Assembly: GCF_000189415.1 (NCBI RefSeq)
Contig: NC_015144.1
Coordinates: 1,183,501 to 1,247,500 of the forward strand
Reading direction: 5' to 3'
From: Weeksella virosa DSM 16922
GTDB lineage: Bacteria > Bacteroidota > Bacteroidia > Flavobacteriales > Weeksellaceae
Length of the DNA: 64,000 nt
The stretch's first letter is position 1, and every line of letters starts with the position of its first letter. Positions 1-8,372 of the stretch are shown piece by piece. The notes under the pieces are model-generated. The model had not been told where the DNA came from and searched no databases. It saw only the letters and a program-made list of their open reading frames with translations. A program made the translations under genes and the position numbers.

Positions 1-72
1 GCAATAAAAGGAAAAAAACAATGCAGTAAAGGTTGTGGATGCTCCTCAACAATAGAACCTAAAGACAAGTAA
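1..72 (+). CDS. C-terminal end of a Cys-rich protein (partial)
   Basis: An open frame enters from the left edge and codes 23 residues before TAA at 70-72. The visible tail has three cysteines in the pattern CxxxCxC followed by a short polar end. Short Cys-rich tails like this occur in small FeoB-associated membrane proteins of Bacteroidota, but the missing N-terminus prevents identification. A bidirectional terminator follows immediately. Confidence 0.45.
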   Translation, partial: AIKGKKQCSKGCGCSSTIEPKDK

Positions 73-73
73 A

Positions 74-106
74 AAAAAGTGTACCGCTCTGGGATACACT
101 TTTTTA
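74..106. terminator. Bidirectional Rho-independent terminator
   Basis: Inverted repeat with arms at 74-83 and 95-104 (core AAGTGTA/TACACTT) and an 11-nt loop. It has a T run on the + side and an A run on the other, between the converging Cys-rich gene and deoC. Confidence 0.75.
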
Positions 107-142
107 TGTTGATTCTATTTATCAATAATTACGAATAGTAGA

Positions 143-931
143 TTAATAATCTTCTTTGCTCGTTAAACCTTTTACAATAGCAAGTGCAGAAGACGTCCCG
201 ATACGCTTTACACCCAAGTCGATCATCTTTTTTGTTTCTTCGTACGAGCGAACACCACCCGAAGCTTTTACAAGAAGTGGACCGGCATTATCTAACATAA
301 GCTTTATCACATGTTCATTAGCTCCATTGGGTTCACCATTTGGGGTTTCGAAAAAACCTGTAGATGATTTCACAAACACACGGTCTGCTTGGTCTTCACC
401 AATTTTTTCGATAACAATATTTCTAATCAACTGAGTAATACGAACAATTTCTTGATCGGTAAGAGCAGCAGTTTCGATAATCCATTTGATAATTTTTCCT
501 TCTCGTAAAGCAACACGTGTGCAAGATTCTATTTCTTCGCTCACTTTTTCTACATCGCCTTTTTTGTAGGCGGTATAGTTGATCACAAAATCCAATTCAT
601 CTGCTCCATCGGCTATGGCTTTTTGTGCTTCACGTAATTTTTCATCAACCTCTGCAGTTCCTTCTGGGAAATCGATGACCGTCCCGAGTCGCACATTAGA
701 GGCATGTGCATCTAACAACTCGCGTACCGATCGAACATAATCGGGCCGAATCATTACCGCATAAAAACCATTGTCTATAGCTTCTTGGGTGACTTCGTGT
801 ACTTTGTTCAACGTTTCTGAGTTCGAAATTCCGGCTTGTTCGGGTGTTTTCAAATAGGTTGAATCTAAATAATCTTTAACAGTCATTTTATTGCTTTGCT
901 TAATAATCTTTTTTATCTGTTTTTCATCCAA
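143..931 (-). CDS. deoC: Deoxyribose-phosphate aldolase
   Basis: DeoC cleaves 2-deoxyribose-5-phosphate to glyceraldehyde-3-phosphate and acetaldehyde in deoxynucleoside catabolism. It is a cytosolic class I aldolase TIM barrel. The Schiff-base lysine lies in VKSSTGF (K188 by the long start), the second active-site lysine in VKASGGVRS (K222), and the acidic partner in DELD (D114). At 262 aa it matches the usual length of about 220-260. The longest frame starts with TTG at 931; an in-frame ATG at residue 16 (position 886) gives a 247-aa protein that begins just before the conserved DYLDSTYLK segment and is equally plausible. No clear promoter box was found upstream. The family call is firm and the start is uncertain. 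Confidence 0.93.
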   Translation of the reverse strand: MDEKQIKKIIKQSNKMTVKDYLDSTYLKTPEQAGISNSETLNKVHEVTQEAIDNGFYAVMIRPDYVRSVRELLDAHASNVRLGTVIDFPEGTAEVDEKLREAQKAIADGADELDFVINYTAYKKGDVEKVSEEIESCTRVALREGKIIKWIIETAALTDQEIVRITQLIRNIVIEKIGEDQADRVFVKSSTGFFETPNGEPNGANEHVIKLMLDNAGPLLVKASGGVRSYEETKKMIDLGVKRIGTSSALAIVKGLTSKEDY

Positions 932-1063
932 CCAAAACTTGATCGAATGTGGTTTTAATTTATTAAGTTATTGCGAAACAATTTCGAAACTAATCTTCGA
1001 TTTATTATAGAGTGTTGATTTATAGAGTTTTATCTCGAAATACTACCCAGAAACTTCTTTCGT

Positions 1064-2041
1064 TTACGAATTGTCTCGTAACGCAAAGTTATAATTAATA
1101 ATGCTAATAATTGGAAAATGATCACTCGGACCTCCGAAATAATTTTTACCTCTGAAAGTGTTTTGTGGTTGTGTTGAGGTGTTTATGTTGTTGAAAATAA
1201 ATTTGTTAGGGTTGAAAATTTGTGATTTTTTCCAATGAAAAAAAGAATCTTTTTTTATGAAATTTTTTGAAAATAACATTTGGTCAAAGATTAAACGTTG
1301 TTTCTTGTACACTATTGTACCCGTGTCGTAATTCATCATTTTCACAAAAGGATTGAATAAATCATTCGACCGAACATCTTGTAAATTTGCTTTCGTAGAC
1401 AAGATGTTAATCAGTTGAGAGTTATTCGGTGTATCATTAAAATCTCCCATCATTACGATATTGGGCTCGTGCTCTTTTGCGTACAAAATATCCAACTCAT
1501 TTTTCAGGACTTGTAGGATATTTGATCTTTTGTGTTGATTGAGCAATCCTCCTCTTCTAGAGGGTAAGTGTAGTACATATAGATGCAAAATTTCATCACA
1601 ATGCTTTGCTTTCACCCACAAAACATCTCGGGTATACGACCGGATTCCTAGTGTATTACGAAAAACAACGCGAATTGGTTTAGAGTCTAGTATTGTAGTT
1701 TCATCTTTTTTGTATAACAATGCTACATTGATATTTCGTTCATCGAGCGAATCGTAGAAAATATAATCATACCCATCCGAAAAAAGCTGTGGATGAGATA
1801 CAATATCTTCTAAAACTAATGCGTTTTCTACTTCGGCCAAACCAATAAACGTAGGAGAACTTCCGGTTTCTTGTCTCCCAAGATGATGAAGCGTTGTGCA
1901 AACTTGGTCAAGCTTTTTTGCGTACCGACTTGTATTCCATTTTTGTTTATTGCCCACTATAAACGATTCTTCGTCGGTAGTATGTAATTGTCGAGCATAA
2001 AAATTCTCAACATTATAAAAGGCAATTGTAAACTGTTTCAA
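1064..2041 (-). CDS. Endonuclease/exonuclease/phosphatase (EEP) family protein
   Basis: A 325-aa member of the EEP fold (DNase I / exonuclease III-like). Family motifs appear in order: FYNVENF at residues 8-14, GLAEVEN with the metal-binding Glu at 70, HLPSRRGG near 158-165, GDFNDTP at 199-205, and SDHFP with the terminal catalytic His at 308. Related flavobacterial proteins are annotated as endonucleases; the substrate is unknown. The frame stays open upstream to 2302 but there runs antisense through the next gene, so the TTG at 2041 directly before KQFTIAFYNVENF is chosen. That places it 70 nt from the divergent TRIC gene. No signal peptide is seen with this start. Confidence 0.82.
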   Translation of the reverse strand: MKQFTIAFYNVENFYARQLHTTDEESFIVGNKQKWNTSRYAKKLDQVCTTLHHLGRQETGSSPTFIGLAEVENALVLEDIVSHPQLFSDGYDYIFYDSLDERNINVALLYKKDETTILDSKPIRVVFRNTLGIRSYTRDVLWVKAKHCDEILHLYVLHLPSRRGGLLNQHKRSNILQVLKNELDILYAKEHEPNIVMMGDFNDTPNNSQLINILSTKANLQDVRSNDLFNPFVKMMNYDTGTIVYKKQRLIFDQMLFSKNFIKKDSFFHWKKSQIFNPNKFIFNNINTSTQPQNTFRGKNYFGGPSDHFPIISIINYNFALRDNS

Positions 2042-2064
2042 AACTATTAATACTTCAATATTTT

Positions 2065-2072
2065 TATATTTG
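2065..2072 (+). promoter_or_regulatory. Bacteroidota -7 promoter box (TATATTTG)
   Basis: Exact TAnnTTTG match 40 nt upstream of the ATG of the TRIC/hutG pair, in the divergent intergenic region. The predicted transcript start is near 2079. Confidence 0.5.
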
Positions 2073-2111
2073 CAAAAATGATGCAGAAATAGAAAAGATA
2101 GTAAAACTTTA

Positions 2112-2720
2112 ATGACCATACAATATTTATTCGAACTTTTTGGAACCGTAGTGTTTGCAATTTCAGGAGCTTTGGCCGGAGATGAAAGACAAAAACACGA
2201 TTGGTTTGGGATTACTTTTATTGCTTTTATTACTGCAATCGGTGGCGGAACGCTAAGAGATTTATTTCTTGATAGCCATCCGTTGGTCTGGATGGAAGAC
2301 ATGAACCTGATCTATGCGGTTTTTGTGGGTATTATTCTCACCGCTCTTTTTACCAATGTACTGTCGCGTTTGCGAACAACGCTATTGCTTTTTGATACAA
2401 TTGGAATTGCACTTTTTACCATTGTAGGATTAGAAAAAGCACAAAGTTTCGGTGCCAATAATTTTATATCGGTCCTGATGGGGATGTTTACCGCAGTAAT
2501 GGGAGGCGTTTTGCGCGATGCACTTATCAGTAGAACGCCAATAATTTTCATGAAAGAAATCTATGCAACAGCATGTATTTTGGGTGGTGTCCTATATTTA
2601 GTACTCGATTCTTTTGGTTGCAACCGTAATATAAATTTCGTAATTTCGGGTGTTGTTATTGTCCTGGTTCGGATGCTAACAGTACGTTATAATATTTCAC
2701 TCCCTAAGTTTTATAAATGA
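2112..2720 (+). CDS. Trimeric intracellular cation (TRIC) channel family / UPF0126 membrane protein
   Basis: A 202-aa integral membrane protein of the YadS/YicG (UPF0126) family, the bacterial TRIC-type channels. It has the duplicated architecture: two copies of a three-helix unit, each with a glycine-rich GGGxLRD signature (GGGTLRDL near residue 48 and GGVLRDAL near 132) and an early FAISGALAGDERQ segment. A seventh hydrophobic helix closes the protein. Its stop overlaps the hutG start by 4 nt, which predicts translational coupling, although no functional link between channel and histidine catabolism is known to me. TAnnTTTG sits upstream. Ion selectivity cannot be told from sequence. Confidence 0.88.
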   Translation: MTIQYLFELFGTVVFAISGALAGDERQKHDWFGITFIAFITAIGGGTLRDLFLDSHPLVWMEDMNLIYAVFVGIILTALFTNVLSRLRTTLLLFDTIGIALFTIVGLEKAQSFGANNFISVLMGMFTAVMGGVLRDALISRTPIIFMKEIYATACILGGVLYLVLDSFGCNRNINFVISGVVIVLVRMLTVRYNISLPKFYK

Positions 2721-3658
2721 AAGAACTACAAAAATTCGATCCTACAATCTGGCAAGGCCGGAAAGATGAAGAAGATGGTTTAGATGGCATCCGAATGCAC
2801 CAAATTATACAAGAATACCAAGAAGCAGAAGCTTATAAACAAGTCTTATTGGGTTTTGGTTCGGATGAAGGAGTGAAACGAAATAAGGGTCGAGAAGGCG
2901 CTGCCGAAGCTCCGAACGAAATCAGGAAAGCTTTGGCAAATTTACCCGTGCATTTTAACCCTATCGAAAAATCAATTGCCGATGCCGGAAACGTTCTTTG
3001 TATAGAGGGTGATTTAGAAAGAGCGCGTTTATTGCAAATAGATAAAGTGGATGAAATTCTATCCAAAAATCAATTACCAATTGTAATCGGTGGCGGACAC
3101 GAAACATCTCTAGGAAATTATTTGGCACTTGCCAAGCACTATCAGAATATTGCGATTATCAATATCGATGCACATTTCGATTTACGTAGCCCAAGCCCCA
3201 AAACATCTTCGGGTACGCCTTTTTACGAGATGCACCAATTTTGTGAAGAAGAAAATCGCATCTTCGATTATTCTGTTTTGGGTGTGCAAGAAAACGGGAA
3301 TACAATGGCGCTATTCAAACGCGCCGAAGTCTGGAAGGTGAATTACCATTTAGCAGACGAAATCCATTTTAATTTCGAACAAATGCTAAGCAATCTTCGA
3401 CTGAAACTAACCTCGGCAGATGCGGTTTATCTTTCTCTAGATATGGATGTTTTTGATGTAGCTTATGCACCTGGAGTTAGTGCGCCAAGCATCAATGGGC
3501 TCACACCTTTTCAGGTAAAATACTTAGTAAAATTGATTGCGAAATCGGGTAAATTACGCTTATTCGATTTGGTGGAAGTGAATCCGAGTTTAGATCGAGA
3601 TAATCAGACCTCGAAATTGGCTGCACATATGATTTTAGAGGCAATAAAGCAAGCTTAG
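2717..3658 (+). CDS. hutG: Formimidoylglutamase (ureohydrolase/arginase family)
   Basis: HutG hydrolyses N-formimino-L-glutamate to glutamate and formamide in histidine degradation. The 313-aa protein is of the binuclear Mn ureohydrolase fold. Metal ligands are visible in GGGHETS (H128), NIDAHFD (D151, H153, D155) and SLDMDVFD (D242, D244). The N-terminus WQGRKDEEDG is typical of formimidoylglutamases and not of arginase or agmatinase, which supports the substrate call. The other hut genes are absent from this window. It overlaps the TRIC gene by 4 nt and is probably transcribed with it. A T-rich stretch follows. Confidence 0.87.
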   Translation: MKELQKFDPTIWQGRKDEEDGLDGIRMHQIIQEYQEAEAYKQVLLGFGSDEGVKRNKGREGAAEAPNEIRKALANLPVHFNPIEKSIADAGNVLCIEGDLERARLLQIDKVDEILSKNQLPIVIGGGHETSLGNYLALAKHYQNIAIINIDAHFDLRSPSPKTSSGTPFYEMHQFCEEENRIFDYSVLGVQENGNTMALFKRAEVWKVNYHLADEIHFNFEQMLSNLRLKLTSADAVYLSLDMDVFDVAYAPGVSAPSINGLTPFQVKYLVKLIAKSGKLRLFDLVEVNPSLDRDNQTSKLAAHMILEAIKQA

Positions 3659-3790
3659 AATAATTTTTTTTATTTTTTTGTAACTTTTTCTTTTTTTTTA
3701 CGTATACCTAATATGTAGACGCATTACATTATGCTTTCTACTTGTAAAATATATACGCAATTAATATATTTTTTTTAGAGATTTAGTTTA

Positions 3791-4657
3791 ATGAGACAGC
3801 TTAAAATTACCAAACAGGTTACCAATCGAGAAACCGCATCGTTGGACAAATATTTACAAGAAATTGGGAAAGTAGATCTGATTACCGCAGAAGAAGAAGT
3901 AGAATTAGCACAACGCATAAAAGCAGGAGACCGTGTAGCGTTAGAGAAATTAACAAAGGCAAATTTGCGTTTTGTGGTATCAGTAGCGAAACAATACCAG
4001 AACCAAGGACTAAGTTTACCCGATTTAATTAACGAAGGAAATTTAGGTTTGATAAAAGCTGCACAGCGTTTTGACGAAACACGTGGTTTTAAGTTTATTT
4101 CCTATGCCGTTTGGTGGATTCGTCAATCTATTCTACAAGCCTTAGCAGAACAATCGCGTATAGTTCGTTTACCACTCAATAAAATTGGATCAATCAATAA
4201 AATCAATAAGGCTTATGCTTTATTAGAACAAGAGCATGAACGTGCTCCGTCTGCAGAAGAAATTTCCGAAGTATTAGATATGTCCGAAGGAGACGTAAAA
4301 GAATCTCTCAAAAACTCTGGTCGTCACGTATCGATGGATGCTCCATTGGTAGAGGGAGAAGACTCTAATCTCTACGATGTATTAAACATCGGTGAATCAC
4401 CATCACCCGATAATACGTTGATGATAGAATCCCTACGAGTAGAAATTGAGCGTGCATTACAAACCTTAACACCAAGAGAGGCAGACCTTATCCGTTTGTA
4501 CTTTGGTCTCAATGGAGCTCACCCGATGACTTTAGAAGAAATCGGAGAAACATTTGATCTAACAAGAGAACGTGTACGTCAGATTAAAGAAAAAGCAATC
4601 CGACGACTGAAACATACTTCGCGATCTAAAATCTTAAAAACTTACATCGGTCGATAA
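3791..4657 (+). CDS. rpoD: Primary RNA polymerase sigma factor (RpoD/SigA, short Bacteroidota type)
   Basis: A 288-aa group 1 sigma-70 without the region 1.1 and non-conserved inserts of proteobacterial RpoD, as usual for Bacteroidota. Region 1.2 begins near residue 16. Regions 2.1-2.4 span about 50-120, with the -10 recognition helix in [20 protein letters not shown]. Region 3 follows, and region 4.2 carries the helix-turn-helix at about 247-275 ([19 protein letters not shown]). Bacteroidota RpoD is known to read the unusual -7 TAnnTTTG / -33 TTTG promoters, and many such boxes occur in this window. The upstream 130 bp is very T-rich and shows no obvious promoter match. Confidence 0.96.
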   Translation: MRQLKITKQVTNRETASLDKYLQEIGKVDLITAEEEVELAQRIKAGDRVALEKLTKANLRFVVSVAKQYQNQGLSLPDLINEGNLGLIKAAQRFDETRGFKFISYAVWWIRQSILQALAEQSRIVRLPLNKIGSINKINKAYALLEQEHERAPSAEEISEVLDMSEGDVKESLKNSGRHVSMDAPLVEGEDSNLYDVLNIGESPSPDNTLMIESLRVEIERALQTLTPREADLIRLYFGLNGAHPMTLEEIGETFDLTRERVRQIKEKAIRRLKHTSRSKILKTYIGR

Positions 4658-4663
4658 AAAATA

Positions 4664-4700
4664 AAAACACTAAATTTTCTATGGATTTAGTGTTTTTTTA
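4664..4700 (+). terminator. Rho-independent terminator after rpoD
   Basis: A 12-bp stem AAAACACTAAAT/ATTTAGTGTTTT (4664-4675 with 4685-4696) followed by a T run. Confidence 0.8.
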
Positions 4701-4761
4701 TATCTAAAAGAAACTATCAGAAAATAAAAAAACTGTTAAGAATAAGCGATTTTTTTATTCT

Positions 4762-4769
4762 TAAATTTG
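4762..4769 (+). promoter_or_regulatory. -7 promoter box (TAAATTTG) of rpe
   Basis: Exact TAnnTTTG match 23 nt before the rpe ATG and after the rpoD terminator. Confidence 0.5.
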
Positions 4770-4791
4770 CTCAAATAAAACATAAAAAACT

Positions 4792-5439
4792 ATGGCTATT
4801 ATTGCTCCTTCTATTTTGGCTTCGGATTTCGCTCACCTAGGGAAAGATATAGAAATGGTGAACAATTCACAAGCTCAATGGTTTCATCTCGACGTGATGG
4901 ATGGCGTTTTCGTACCCAACATTTCTTACGGGATGCCTATCATCGATCGTATCAATCAGCTGACAAATAAAGTTCTCGATGTACATTTGATGATTGTAGA
5001 ACCAGAACGATACATTACGGCTTTTAGAGAAGTAGGTGCTGATATATTAACCGTTCATTATGAGGCAAGTACGCATTTACATAGGACCATTCAGGCCATA
5101 AAAGTGGAAGGGATGAAAGCAGGCGTGGCACTCAATCCGCATACACCTGTTTCGGTTGTAGAAGATATAATAGAAGAGCTAGACTTGGTGCTCGTTATGA
5201 GTGTTAATCCAGGGTTTGGAGGACAGAAGTTTATCGAAAATACCTATCGAAAAATCGAAAAATTAGCCGAGATGAAGAAAGAGTATAATCCTGGTTTGAT
5301 TATCGAAGTTGATGGTGGAGTAAACACTGACAATGCACCGAAATTAACTGCAGCTGGCGCAGATGCTTTGGTTGCTGGAAGTGCTGTTTTCAATGCTGAA
5401 AATCCGACTGAATATATTGCAGAATTAGTCAAAGCATAG
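4792..5439 (+). CDS. rpe: Ribulose-phosphate 3-epimerase
   Basis: Interconverts ribulose-5-phosphate and xylulose-5-phosphate in the pentose phosphate pathway. The 215-aa TIM barrel has the full family signature: HLDVMDG (H32, D34), DVHLMI (H65) and VDGG (D174) supply the metal and acid-base residues, and the phosphate loop VNPGFGGQKF lies at about 138-147. Length and start are standard. It is monocistronic by position, with its own promoter box and a terminator on the 3' side. Confidence 0.96.
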   Translation: MAIIAPSILASDFAHLGKDIEMVNNSQAQWFHLDVMDGVFVPNISYGMPIIDRINQLTNKVLDVHLMIVEPERYITAFREVGADILTVHYEASTHLHRTIQAIKVEGMKAGVALNPHTPVSVVEDIIEELDLVLVMSVNPGFGGQKFIENTYRKIEKLAEMKKEYNPGLIIEVDGGVNTDNAPKLTAAGADALVAGSAVFNAENPTEYIAELVKA

Positions 5440-5483
5440 ATAAAAATATATTTTTTTTCGACAAGAAATTATTCTATCAATAG

Positions 5484-5516
5484 CCCAAAGAGACTTGTTT
5501 CTTTGGGTTTTTTATT
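5484..5516 (+). terminator. Rho-independent terminator after rpe
   Basis: Stem CCCAAAGA/TCTTTGGG (5484-5491 with 5500-5507) followed by TTTTTTATTT. Confidence 0.8.
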
Positions 5517-5543
5517 TGTAATAAAATCGATTAATTTAGCAGA

Positions 5544-6041
5544 ATGAATCGGTACGAATCACCCAAAAAAAGCTTCACACTTGAAGAGATAAAAGATAAA
5601 ATGGGACATTTTTGTCTTTATCAGGATCGTTGTTTTTGGGAAATTGAGCAGAAATTACGCGAATTTGATCTTATCCCCGAAGCCAAAGAAGAAGTAATTA
5701 GCAAGCTGTATCAATATGGTTTTATCAATGAAGAAAGGTTTACCAACCAATATGTAAGAGGAAAATTTAATCAGAAAAAATGGGGGAAAAATAGACTACG
5801 AATGGAATTGAAAAAAAGACAAATTCCAGAAAAAATGATTCTCGAAGCATTTCGATCAGAGATTGATCAAGATGACTATTATACAACCTTAGAAAAGTTA
5901 GCAGAAAAGAAATATTTGAGCTTGGAAAAAGAAAAAGAGAGTTATAAAAAACAACAAAAAATTAGAAGCTATTTGGCTTATAAAGGATATGAGTTTGATT
6001 TAATTCAAGAGGTTGTTGCTCGATTATTCGAAAAAAAATAA
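5544..6041 (+). CDS. recX: Regulatory protein RecX
   Basis: RecX binds RecA filaments and modulates recombinase activity. The 165-aa all-helical protein has three tandem three-helix RecX repeats: the first contains CLYQDRCFWEIEQKL, the second GFINEERFTNQYVRGKFNQ, and the third the C-terminal SYLAYKGYEFDLI. RecA is not in this window, so the gene is unlinked, which is common in Bacteroidota. It converges on pabC with only 5 nt between the stop codons and no clear hairpin there. Confidence 0.88.
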   Translation: MNRYESPKKSFTLEEIKDKMGHFCLYQDRCFWEIEQKLREFDLIPEAKEEVISKLYQYGFINEERFTNQYVRGKFNQKKWGKNRLRMELKKRQIPEKMILEAFRSEIDQDDYYTTLEKLAEKKYLSLEKEKESYKKQQKIRSYLAYKGYEFDLIQEVVARLFEKK

Positions 6042-6046
6042 TTAAC

Positions 6047-6691
6047 TCAACATTTTTGCTCTATAAGAATTGCCGAAATAGCAATTTCCTGAGCTTCATC
6101 AAAGCTTCTCATCGCATTAATCCGCTTGAAACTTACCAATTTATCCAAGTCTTCTGTCCTGATAATCACAGGTAAAATGCCATGATTTTCGATCAGGTTC
6201 TGGCGCATACATCCTTCTAATAAAGGCTGTGAAGGAGTAAGCCATCGGTGTCCATCAAAAAAAATAAGATTGCAATAAGTGGTATCTGTGATCAAGTTGT
6301 TTTGTATCAAAACTAAATCTTGTGCGTTGTGTTCATCGAGTAACTGAGCAAAATAAGCTCGATTGCTAGATTTGTACGTGTAAGAAAAGGATGAATCAAT
6401 CGTTACGGCACTAATTTTTTCTATTTCATCGATTTGATAATCAGTGGCTTTTACAGACAAAATTCGCTCATTGTACAAAACCCTTAACTTTTGTTTTCCA
6501 CTGTGAAATTTTTGGGGGATATAATCTGCTAAATCGATAAAGTCTGTCGAACCAAAAATCATTTTACGCGTATGATTTAGGCGTCTGTTATGGTAACGCA
6601 AAAGCCGAGGTTTACCGTCGATTAGGCAAATAGTCTCAACAAATGGGTACGTATATTTTCTGTAACAGTTCTCTATATTCACTTTCTGCAT
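6047..6691 (-). CDS. pabC: Class IV aminotransferase, probable 4-amino-4-deoxychorismate lyase
   Basis: Fold-type IV PLP enzyme, 214 aa. Its position directly behind pabB points to aminodeoxychorismate lyase, the step that yields p-aminobenzoate for folate. The N-terminal YPFVETI...RYHNRRLNHTR block is typical of the short Bacteroidota PabC-like proteins. A lysine in SYTYKSSNR (K107) is the candidate PLP lysine, and ITDTTYCNLIFF followed by TPSQPLLEGCMR forms the cofactor-phosphate region. The frame is open further to 6736, but the ATG at 6691 is preferred; a GTG at 6682 is also possible. It overlaps pabB by 56 nt, which implies coupled translation. Branched-chain aminotransferase activity is less likely given the context. 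Confidence 0.78.
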   Translation of the reverse strand: MQKVNIENCYRKYTYPFVETICLIDGKPRLLRYHNRRLNHTRKMIFGSTDFIDLADYIPQKFHSGKQKLRVLYNERILSVKATDYQIDEIEKISAVTIDSSFSYTYKSSNRAYFAQLLDEHNAQDLVLIQNNLITDTTYCNLIFFDGHRWLTPSQPLLEGCMRQNLIENHGILPVIIRTEDLDKLVSFKRINAMRSFDEAQEIAISAILIEQKC

Positions 6692-7586
6692 TGCTTTTAC
6701 TGGTAATTCCACCACCACTTTTGTAGTATAAATCACCGTTTATGTTTTCTATAAACCGAATCATAACTGCACTGTCGAGGTTTTTACCATCGAAAATGCC
6801 AAAAACGCCTGTGTAATAATTTCGGTCATATTCCTCAGCTCTCAAAATCAGTTCCAAAGTTTTTGGTTTAGGCGCTCCACAAATTGAGCCAGCAGGTAAA
6901 AGCGCATCGAAAATAGTGCCCAATCGAGCTGTATAATCATCAGGTAAATCACCAACAATCTCCGAGCTTACTTGTAACAAAGTTTTTTGCGGGGTTTGAA
7001 TTGTATCGATATAACGATACCGAGAAACCGTAACATTTTCTGCGATTTGACTTAGATCATTCCGAATCAGATCAACAATTGTCGCATGTTCTGCCGCCTC
7101 TTTTTCGTCTGATAAAATGCGTTTTTCCGCATCGGGAATCGTCGCATCGATCGTTCCTTTCATCGGATAAGAGAAAATTTTATTATCCTGTATTTTTATA
7201 AATCTTTCGGGAGAAAAGCAAACAAAGTTTTCGGTAAGAAGTTTGAATTTCGCATGCGAATTCTCGAAAATAAATGGCAAACTAGTTTTGGTTTTTATTG
7301 CCGTTGGTTGAGTAAGATTCAATAGATAAGAATCTCCACGGAGAATCGCCTCATGAACCAAATTGAATTTTTTCTGATACTCGGCAAACGAAATCGGTTT
7401 TTTTTCTAGTTCTATCGTTTGTGTAGAAGATTTTTTCTGGGTGTTTAGTTGATACCGAATGGTTTCGGGTAATTCTGAGAGCGGGTAAATCTCTGCTTCT
7501 GTCTTCAGAAAATTAATCATAAAGAAAAAGGGAACGCCTTGTTTCCCAAATGTATTCATGGTTTTGATGAATTCTTGCTGATTCAT
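6636..7586 (-). CDS. pabB: Aminodeoxychorismate synthase component I
   Basis: PabB aminates chorismate to 4-amino-4-deoxychorismate using ammonia from the PabA glutaminase. The protein is only 316 aa: it consists of the chorismate-binding domain and lacks most of the N-terminal domain seen in TrpE and long PabB. Signatures are SYPMKGTID with the PabB-type lysine (K143), DLIRNDL at about 172-178, GSICGAPKPKT at 233-243 and YYTGVFG at 257-263. It overlaps the lyase gene by 56 nt. No PabA glutaminase is encoded nearby, so it must share one from elsewhere or use free ammonia. A weak -7 box (TAACTTTA, complement of 7616-7623) lies upstream. Confidence 0.88.
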   Translation of the reverse strand: MNQQEFIKTMNTFGKQGVPFFFMINFLKTEAEIYPLSELPETIRYQLNTQKKSSTQTIELEKKPISFAEYQKKFNLVHEAILRGDSYLLNLTQPTAIKTKTSLPFIFENSHAKFKLLTENFVCFSPERFIKIQDNKIFSYPMKGTIDATIPDAEKRILSDEKEAAEHATIVDLIRNDLSQIAENVTVSRYRYIDTIQTPQKTLLQVSSEIVGDLPDDYTARLGTIFDALLPAGSICGAPKPKTLELILRAEEYDRNYYTGVFGIFDGKNLDSAVMIRFIENINGDLYYKSGGGITSKSNAESEYRELLQKIYVPIC

Positions 7587-7683
7587 TAATGAATTGAATG
7601 TTGTGGTTTGATTGTTAAAGTTATCATTTTCTGTTGTCGTGGTAAGAATTATGACTTCCTCTATTTAGTAAAAAAAAATATCG

Positions 7684-7691
7684 TAATTTTG
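7684..7691 (+). promoter_or_regulatory. -7 promoter box (TAATTTTG) of the nitroreductase gene
   Basis: Exact TAnnTTTG match 47 nt upstream of the ATG at 7738, in the divergent pabB/nitroreductase gap. Confidence 0.45.
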
Positions 7692-7737
7692 AATCATTAA
7701 AAATAAAAAATCTTTTATAAAAAAACTCCACAAAAAT

Positions 7738-8310
7738 ATGGTTTCCGAAGAATTATTAAAAACACTTCAGAATAGAAGATCGATATATCCGATAGAATAT
7801 ACCGATGAAAAAATATCAGAAGAAGAACTTAAGCTCTTGTTAGAGGCAGCAAATTGGGCACCAACCCATAAAAAGACCGAACCATGGCGTTTCAAGATTG
7901 TGCAAGGAGAAGGGAAAGAACGATTGAAAGAATTCATGAAACGCGTATATGTGCAGTCGACCTCTCCAGAAAAACTAAGTGAACGAAAGTTGAATGACAT
8001 GGCCGAAAAATGTGATAAATCTCAGGCAATAATTCTCATTTCGTTTATTGATACCGGAAAAGTGCCAGAGTGGGAAGAGTTAGCTTCTACTGCAATGGCC
8101 GTGCAAAATATGTGGTTGATGTGCGGGACGCTGAACATCGGTTCTTATTGGTCATCGCCAGCAAATATTATAGCCAATATGGATGAGTTTACGCCAATGC
8201 AAGAAGGCGAGAAATGTGTTGGGATTTTTTATTTAGGTAAAGCAACTAAAAGAGAGCGATTAGCAGAACGTAAACCAATTGAAGATAAAGTTGTTTTTAT
8301 CAATCACTAA
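7738..8310 (+). CDS. Nitroreductase family protein
   Basis: A 190-aa FMN-dependent oxidoreductase of the nitroreductase superfamily. NRRSI at residues 12-16 forms the N-terminal FMN-phosphate site, the helix AANWAPTHKKTEPWRF (about 38-53) lines the flavin, and GSYWSSPA (about 139-146) covers the dimer-interface flavin contact. The YdjA/RutE-like single-domain length fits. The electron acceptor in vivo is unknown; members of this family reduce nitroaromatics, quinones or flavins. It is monocistronic, with a promoter box and a terminator. Confidence 0.88.
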   Translation: MVSEELLKTLQNRRSIYPIEYTDEKISEEELKLLLEAANWAPTHKKTEPWRFKIVQGEGKERLKEFMKRVYVQSTSPEKLSERKLNDMAEKCDKSQAIILISFIDTGKVPEWEELASTAMAVQNMWLMCGTLNIGSYWSSPANIIANMDEFTPMQEGEKCVGIFYLGKATKRERLAERKPIEDKVVFINH

Positions 8311-8324
8311 AAACTGAAAAAAGG

Positions 8325-8364
8325 AAAGCTTATTCATGTATTGTGCTATGAGTAAGCTTTTTAT
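8325..8364. terminator. Terminator between nitroreductase and DinB-like genes
   Basis: A 13-bp stem AAAGCTTATTCAT/ATGAGTAAGCTTT (8325-8337 with 8348-8360, one G-T wobble) with a 10-nt loop and a short T run. Confidence 0.7.
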
Positions 8365-8372
8365 AGATAGAA

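Noticed and set aside
156-434. Plus-strand frame of 92 codons within deoC
   Set aside because: It is antisense to the conserved catalytic region of deoC.
2042-2302. N-terminal extension of the EEP-family gene with 87 more residues
   Set aside because: It runs antisense across the TRIC channel gene and its sequence has no family similarity; the TTG at 2041 fits the conserved start FYNVENF.
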